13,456 nt of DNA. Origin: Acanthamoeba sp. SK_2022b (lineage: Eukaryota; Discosea; Longamoebia; Acanthamoebidae). Numbering within the stretch: position 1 is the stretch's first letter; each line of letters starts with the position of its first letter. The DNA is taken from contig JANDJZ010001131.1 of the NCBI GenBank assembly GCA_027943245.1, positions 1-13,456 on the forward strand, read 5' to 3'. The notes beneath the pieces were generated by a model, which did no database searches, was not told the DNA's origin, and saw only the letters and a program-made list of their open reading frames with translations. Below are positions 8,464 through 13,456 of the stretch, in pieces. The position numbers were made by a program, and so were the translations under genes.

Positions 8464-9651
8464 CTAGTGCTTCTTCTCGGCGGCGGGGGCGGCCGCGCCG
8501 GGGGTCGGCAGACCGACGTAGGCCTTGAAGGCGCCGTAGATGAACCACTGGAGACCGGTGAGGGTACCGATCATGACCACGCGAGGACCGAAGCCCTTCC
8601 AGAGACCAGCGAAGCCGATGCCGGGCGTCTCCGGGGTACCACTGTAGATGAGCTTCATCTTCTCGCCCAGCGAACCGGAGCTCTTGATCTTGTTGATCTT
8701 GGAGACCATGGTGTCGGCCGGGTGCGACACGGCTCCGCAGATGATACCGGCGGTGTAGCCGGCGGCGAAGATGACACCCATCTGCTCGGTCTTGGACATG
8801 TCCTCCTTCTTCTTGGGCAGCATCTTGTAGATGGCCTCGCAAATCCTCTCAAAGGCCACGAACTGTTGGAAAAATAAAACATAAATAAAACAAATTTAAA
8901 TTATAAATAAAACAAATAAAAATAATAATGGGAATAACAAGCGACGCGTTGCTCCACTGAGGGCTGGCGCACCTTGATAATAGTGTAGGGGATCTGACGG
9001 GCCCAGAGAGGACCGAGGCCGGCGTAGAGGTTGCCGAAGCCCTCAGCCTTGATGAACTTGGGCAGGCCGTCGATGAGGCCGCGGGCAAAGGCTGGATTGG
9101 TCTGGATGCGGACCTTGATGGCCTCGAAGGGGCAGAGGGCGATGTCGGCAAAGAACTCGGCTGAGGCCGAGGCGCTCATATAGACGAGATCGCGATACTT
9201 GAAGGCATTCTCGGGACCGACCGCCTCAGCAAAGTAGTGCTTGAACACCTCGTAGAGGCCAAACTTGAAGAGGCCCTGGAGGGAGTAGCCCCAGAGGGTG
9301 GGACCCCAGCCCTTGAGGAGGCCAGAGACGCCCGAGCCGAAGCCGAGGCTGGTGAGGGAGCCCGAGTAGATGGCACGGAAACCCTGAACGGTGTTCTTGA
9401 AGTGCTCAGGGTTGGCCTGAGCATTGCACTTGACAAGATCGATAGGCGTCACAGCCGTGTGAGTGAGACCGCACGACAGGATACCGCCGAGGCCGCACGC
9501 GGCGAAGTATTCCAAGCTGTAAAGCTTAATGGGCTGCTGAGGGTCAACAGCAGAAGAGCGCGTAAGCAACACTCCAAGTGGGTGGGAGGAGACGGCCACC
9601 AACATAAACAACGCCTGTCCATGGAGTGTGCACCTTCTGCTGCGTTGCCAT
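8464..9651 (-). CDS. Mitochondrial phosphate carrier (SLC25A3/Mir1 type)
   Basis: Model: exons 9634-9651, 8973-9536, 8464-8862; 326 residues. The protein imports phosphate with protons across the mitochondrial inner membrane for ATP synthesis. It has three carrier repeats with the family signatures: TPIDLVK (residues 36-42), CPFEAIKVR (141-149) and HPADTMVSK (241-249). Hallmarks of the phosphate carrier subfamily are CGLTHTAVTP (28-37), RQIPYTIIKF across the second junction, and GTLTGLQWFIYGAFKAY near the end. The tail is Ala/Pro-rich and ends EKKH. No long presequence is present, as usual outside animals. Both introns are phase 0 with GTGCAC and GTGCGC donors. Intron 2 (8863-8972) contains an AT-rich insert. 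The six-codon first exon (MATQQK) is the least certain part; the acceptor could lie one codon later. The ATG is 220 bases from the NMNAT stop, in tandem. Confidence 0.95.
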
Positions 9652-9757
9652 AGCGAGCTGAGCTACTTGGAAGATTAAAGGGAGAGAACCTTGCCTGCCC
9701 GCAACAACGGCAAGAAAAAGAAAAGCAAAACCCTGCGCCCAAGAAAAGGCGCCGGCA

Positions 9758-9799
9758 AGGTGGCCTTTTCTGCCATTGGCCTGCAAAGCCCGCCACCTT
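9758..9799 (-). promoter_or_regulatory. CCAAT-like box within an inverted repeat, upstream of the phosphate carrier
   Basis: On the minus strand CCAAT reads at 9779-9775, about 125 bases before the carrier ATG. It lies between 7-base inverted repeats AAGGTGG (9757-9763) and CCACCTT (9793-9799). This is a motif match only; no function is shown. Confidence 0.25.
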
Positions 9800-9871
9800 A
9801 AGGACAGCAACACTGGCCAAAACTCTTCGACCACGGCGAGTTACACGACAGCTGTACGCGCGAGTTGTGAC

Positions 9872-11204
9872 TCACGGCGCCGGAGGGTTGGAGTAGAGGT
9901 TGTTCTGGCGGATGTACTCGATGACGCGATCGGGCAGGAAATACTTGACCGACAGACCGCGGGACAGCATCTGCCTGTGCGTGGAGAAAGTGGGCTTAGT
10001 GCGAGCACAGAAGGTTGCATGCAACAACCGACAGTCTCGAACCTGATCCTGGTGGAACTCACATCGTTGGGGATCCACGTGGGCACGATATGAATGTTGT
10101 TCTGCAAGAAGAAACACACTCGCGAGTCAACACCCACGCGACAAGCAACGACGTGGAGTTCGAGGCTGGCCAAGCTTACCTGGTGCTTGAAGAGGATGTC
10201 GCTGGAGATGATCGACTTCATCGCGTCCGATCCCTCCCGCTGAATGCACGCCACGCCGTACTTGCCGAGGATCACCTCCAACTGAAGGGAAAGGGGCGAG
10301 CTGAGCCAAAGTGCGAAGACGCGAAGAGAGAAAGCGCGCGCACGGCCAAGTCGCACGGAGGTGGCCACGTACGTCCTCGTCGGCCCACACGCCGGGCGTG
10401 TTGAAGGAAGCCAGCAGATCAGACCCGCAGACGAGCATCACTCGAATGCGCTCCGACTCGCTCCTGTTCTCGTTGAGCCGGCGGTCAAAGTAGTTCATCA
10501 CCACCTGCGTGTCAACAAACGTTTGGGGGACGCGGTATGAGTTTCTCCTCTGTTTTTCGAGTGTGTGCATGTGCGACGTAACAACGCGCGTGCGTGTGCG
10601 TGTGTGCATGTGCGTGTGTGCGTGTGTGGCGTTACCACTGTGCGCTGGTACTCGTCCTTGGAGGCCTCCCAGCCGTCGACGTTGATCCAGTCCGAGTCCT
10701 CGACCGCCCGCTTGCACATTTCAGCTCGGTGCGTGGCCGATGCGAGGCCCTATTGCGGGAACGCGCGTTACAATGCAGCAACCGTTAGCGGAGAGCGGGA
10801 GCGAAAGCGAGAGAGCATTACCTTCTTCTTGTAGGCGTCGGTCACAGGCGAGAGGTAGCCGCCCACTACCTCGAGACCCAGATCACGGATCTGGAACCAC
10901 GTGCGCGCGTCCTCTGTCCGCGTAGAGAGTACAAAAGAAATATTAATATTAATAGACTTTGTTAAAATAAGAAAACATTGAGCAGTCAGCCGCGTACCAA
11001 AGATGCGAAGGTGCATGTTGGTGATGGGCGAGAACGAACCACAGGCAAGCAACACCACTCCCTGCTTTCCTGCGAACATTCAAGGACCAACCCAACATGA
11101 GTGGCCCCTTAACGGCGTGGTCCAATGTATAAGGGCGGAGGGAGCGGTTTACCAGGGCTTGGGCTTTTGAGCTTATCAACGGAGAAGGGAAAGTCGTCCT
11201 GCAT
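9872..11204 (-). CDS. Nicotinamide/nicotinate mononucleotide adenylyltransferase (NMNAT)
   Basis: Model: eight exons, 11153-11204, 10998-11069, 10822-10913, 10636-10749, 10373-10504, 10180-10281, 10043-10101, 9872-9974; 726 bases, 241 residues, every junction in phase. The enzyme joins the AMP part of ATP to NMN or NaMN, giving NAD or deamido-NAD and pyrophosphate. Family marks are GSFSPITNMHLR (residues 28-39, nucleotide-binding HxGH-type loop), SPVTDAYKKKGL (about 63-74), CGSDLLASF and PGVW (136-150), NNIHIVPTWIPND (189-201) and VSSTRIR (202-208), the C-terminal ATP-binding SSTxxR signature. Length matches compact eukaryotic NMNATs. No targeting or membrane segment is visible, so the location is cytosol or nucleus by inference. 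Exon 7 ends after ATCAG (10043), not at the tempting GTGAGT at 10062, because VSSTRIR must be kept. The family call is firm; substrate preference cannot be read. Confidence 0.95.
10560..10628. repeat. Alternating GT/GC/CA dinucleotide tract inside NMNAT intron 4
   Basis: Most of the 131-base intron (10505-10635) is alternating purine-pyrimidine (GTGTGTGC, GCGCGTGC and similar). This makes it the longest NMNAT intron. Such sequence is prone to Z-DNA and to length change. Confidence 0.8.
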
Positions 11205-11586
11205 CCTTGCGTGGCGTGGCGGCTTGTGTTGTCTTCTTCAGCTGTTGTTGTTGTTGGCTGTGTGTTGAACAAACCGCACAGCAATTGCGTTCAGCGAAAA
11301 GAGAAAAAGTGATTTCTTTTTCAATTTCCCTGGTGGTTTCGTGGTGGGAAAAATCCGGGCAAGAAAAATTAATTCCGTAAGGGGTGTACCGAAAGGAGCG
11401 ACGAAGGACAACCAGGGACTTCGCGTTGTCGTTTGTTGATTGCCAGCGAAAAGAGAGAGGCGTTGGACGTGTCCTCCCAGTGAGATTCTTCTTGCCATCT
11501 AAAATCCGCACGTGCCTTGAGAAGCGTTGCCTTCCTTTCCCTTCTCCTTCCCCCACTCAACTTGAACTCGCCTCCATCTCAGTGCC
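11205..11586. promoter_or_regulatory. Divergent promoter region between NMNAT and myosin I
   Basis: The 382 bases separating the two ATGs must hold both transcription starts and both 5' untranslated regions. Visible parts are a GTTGTTGTT run (11242-11254), a perfect 7-base inverted repeat GAAAAAG/CTTTTTC (11303-11322), an AT-rich patch AAAAATTAATTCC (11364-11376), and a pyrimidine-rich stretch (11528-11580) just before the myosin ATG. No clear TATA box is identified. Confidence 0.5.
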
Positions 11587-13456
11587 ATGGTACGCTCCCG
11601 CTCATTCTCTTCTTGCTTTAATGTTTGAATGCGAGAAGCTGTCATTCAACCAAACAATCCAAGTCTCCTCAATTCTTCCTCATGGGTTTTTGGCAACTTG
11701 GTTCATCTCCCCCCACCGGCACAAATAGGCATATACCAGCAAGCATGGCGTGGACGACATGGTGATGTTGACGAGCATCTCCAACGATGCCATCAACGAC
11801 AACCTTAAGAAGCGCTTCAACGCTGACCTTATCTACGTTCGTTCCTGCGCTTTCTTTATTTTCATTTTGGAAATATTATTCTTTTATTAAAAATTATTAA
11901 TCGATCTCTTTCTCTTTCTTACAGACTTACATCGGGCATGTGCTGATCTCGGTGAACCCCTACAAACAAATCAACAACCTCTACACAGAACGGTACCACT
12001 GTTGTTGTTTTTACGATTTGTTTATTTTTAACAATTTATTTAATATTATTATCTTGATGTGCGTAGTACGTTGAAGGACTACCGCGGCAAGTACCGTTAT
12101 GAGCTGCCCCCGCACGTCTACGCCCTGGCCGACGACATGTACCGAACCATGCTTTCCGAGAGCGAGAACCAATGCGTCATCATTTCGTACGACCTCGACC
12201 TCGACCGCTACGCACCGCCTCACCCCACGGGCTAACGCGTCTCTCCTCTCCCTCCCCTCTTCTCGTGCGGCGATGCAGCGGCGAGTCGGGAGCCGGCAAA
12301 ACGGAGGCGTCGAAGAAGATCATGCAGTACATCGCCGCCGTGTCCGGTGCCACGGGCGACGTGATGCGCGTGAAGGACGTCATTCTCGAGTCCAATCCCC
12401 TGCTCGAGGCCTTTGGTAACGCCAAGACCATCAGGAACAACAACTCCTCGCGTTTCGTACGCCTGCCCCCTCCTCCTCTCTCCTCTCCTCCCCAATCGAC
12501 CCTCAGCCATCGAGCCTGGCTCTCGTTCTGATGCGAGCCGCTCGATTGTCGACACAAAACAAAATCCCGCCCGATGTGTTGCAATGCAACAGGGTAAGTA
12601 CATGGAGATCCAGTTCGACCTGAAGGGCGACCCCATTGGCGGCCGTATCTCCAACTATCTGCTCGAGAAGGTTCGTCACACGCGCATCCACACATGCGCC
12701 AGTTCTGACACTCCCTCTACTTGCACTTGCAGTCGCGCGTGGTATACCAGACCAACGGCGAGAGGAACTTCCACATCTTCTACCAGCTGCTGGCCGGCGC
12801 GCCCGCCGACCTGAGGCGTATGCTCCCCCACTCAGCCTCTCTCTCTCTCTCCCCCCCCCCCTCGCTGCGCTCCACAACCCGTGCCATCGTGGGCGCGCAA
12901 ACGCGTGGCGTTTTAACCGGCGTTTCACGTTCGTGCAGAGGAGTTTGGGTTGCAAACTCCGGACTACTACTTCTACCTCAACCAGGGCAAGACCTACACC
13001 GTCGACGGCATGGACGACAACCAGGAGTTCCAGGACACCTGGGTACCCTCTCTCGCTCGACCCGATGGCGAGCGTCCTCGCAGGGCCTGCGCGAGCTCAC
13101 GTGCGCCTGGTCTCTTCTCTCTCTATCTCTCTCTCGTCTTGGGGCGCGTCGTCGTGTAGAACGCGATGAAGGTGATCGGGTTCACTCCGGAGGAGCAGCA
13201 CGAGATCTTCCGTCTCGTGACGGCCATCCTCTACCTGGGCAACGTCCAGTTCGTCGACGACGGCAAGGGCGGCTCCACCATCGCCGACAGACAGGGTACC
13301 ACCGCCGCACTCAACATTTGATGTCGACACAACGTGTTTTGTTGCAACCAACCAAATACTAACAACAACAACGTTAGTGGTGGAGATGTTGGCCTACCTG
13401 ATGAGGACCGAGCCGGTGGCCGTGGAACAGGCCCTGCTCTACCGCACCATCACCAC
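11587..13456 (+). CDS. MIC: Myosin I heavy chain, N-terminal motor part (Acanthamoeba myosin IC-like), partial
   Basis: Model: exons 11587-11589, 11729-11836, 11925-11992, 12067-12186, 12279-12456, 12593-12670, 12733-12817, 12939-13042, 13160-13295, 13378-13456 (continues); 319 residues in view of roughly 1,170 for the family member. Myosin I is a single-headed, actin-activated ATPase linking actin to membranes in endocytosis, contractile-vacuole work and motility. Motifs: P-loop GESGAGKT (residues 101-108), [12 protein letters not shown] (139-150), switch I NNNSSRFGKY (153-162), and DILY-like [10 protein letters not shown] late in view. Switch II, the heavy-chain kinase (TEDS) site, IQ motif, TH1 and SH3 tail lie beyond the window. 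The start [14 protein letters not shown] and the residue order match myosin IC as I remember it; IB and IA differ more. The coding part of exon 1 is the ATG only, with GTACGC donor right after it. Recognition as myosin I is certain; the IC paralogue call is strong but unsearched. Confidence 0.95.
13357..13363 (+). promoter_or_regulatory. Consensus branch-point TACTAAC in myosin intron 9
   Basis: TACTAAC, identical to the yeast branch-point consensus, lies 14 bases before the intron's closing TTAG (13374-13377). The other introns here do not show such a perfect copy. It supports the intron call 13296-13377. Confidence 0.6.

Noticed and set aside
8467..8877. Plus-strand frame antisense to the phosphate carrier last exon
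   Set aside because: It is a shadow of a GC-rich coding exon; the minus-strand reading has carrier signatures.
10062..10101. GTGAGT donor at 10062 in NMNAT exon 7
   Set aside because: Using it would remove the SSTxxR signature and break the frame; the AG|GTTCGA donor 20 bases on keeps both.
10998..11079. NMNAT start at ATG 11079 (MFAGK...)
   Set aside because: The GCAG acceptor inside it and the upstream exon 11153-11204 join in phase and give a longer N-terminus with a good ATG at 11204.
11384..11728. 114-codon plus-strand frame before myosin
   Set aside because: It lacks an ATG start, covers the 5' untranslated region and intron 1, and has no recognisable content.

Overview
The window reads as nuclear DNA of a free-living amoeba, most likely Acanthamoeba. 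The genes are GC-rich and split by many short GT-AG introns (about 60-140 bases). The right-edge gene encodes the start of a class I myosin that I recognise as very close to Acanthamoeba myosin IC. The species call rests on that recognition, not on a database search.

Layout: (1) 1-615, CA-, GT- and GGT-type simple repeats. (2) About 590-5100, a lower-GC, gene-poor region. It holds Lys-rich and acidic/Ser-rich coding remnants with plausible splice sites but broken frames, and one 34-bp direct repeat pair. I recognise no family here; a decayed element or pseudogene is the best reading. (3) 5171-5246, a tRNA-like locus whose 3' half (anticodon loop, T arm, acceptor 3' strand) lies upstream of its 5' half (acceptor 5' strand, D arm). 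This is the arrangement of a circularly permuted tRNA gene and is the most unusual item in the window. (4) 5675-7690 (+), a P-class pentatricopeptide repeat (PPR) protein with a probable mitochondrial presequence and six almost identical 105-bp repeat units. (5) 8464-9651 (-), the mitochondrial phosphate carrier, three exons. (6) 9872-11204 (-), nicotinamide/nicotinate mononucleotide adenylyltransferase (NMNAT), eight exons. (7) 11587-13456 (+), the myosin I motor domain, ten exons, running off the right edge. Its first coding exon appears to be the ATG alone.

The four protein genes from 5.6 kb onward look intact and are ordinary housekeeping genes. PPR and phosphate carrier are convergent, phosphate carrier and NMNAT are in tandem on the minus strand, and NMNAT and myosin diverge from a 382-base shared upstream region. 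Nothing suggests an operon or a joint pathway. The PPR protein and the carrier probably both act in mitochondria, NMNAT makes NAD, and myosin I works at membranes and actin. All exon boundaries were worked out by hand from splice signals, reading phase and family conservation; every exon junction given keeps the frame.
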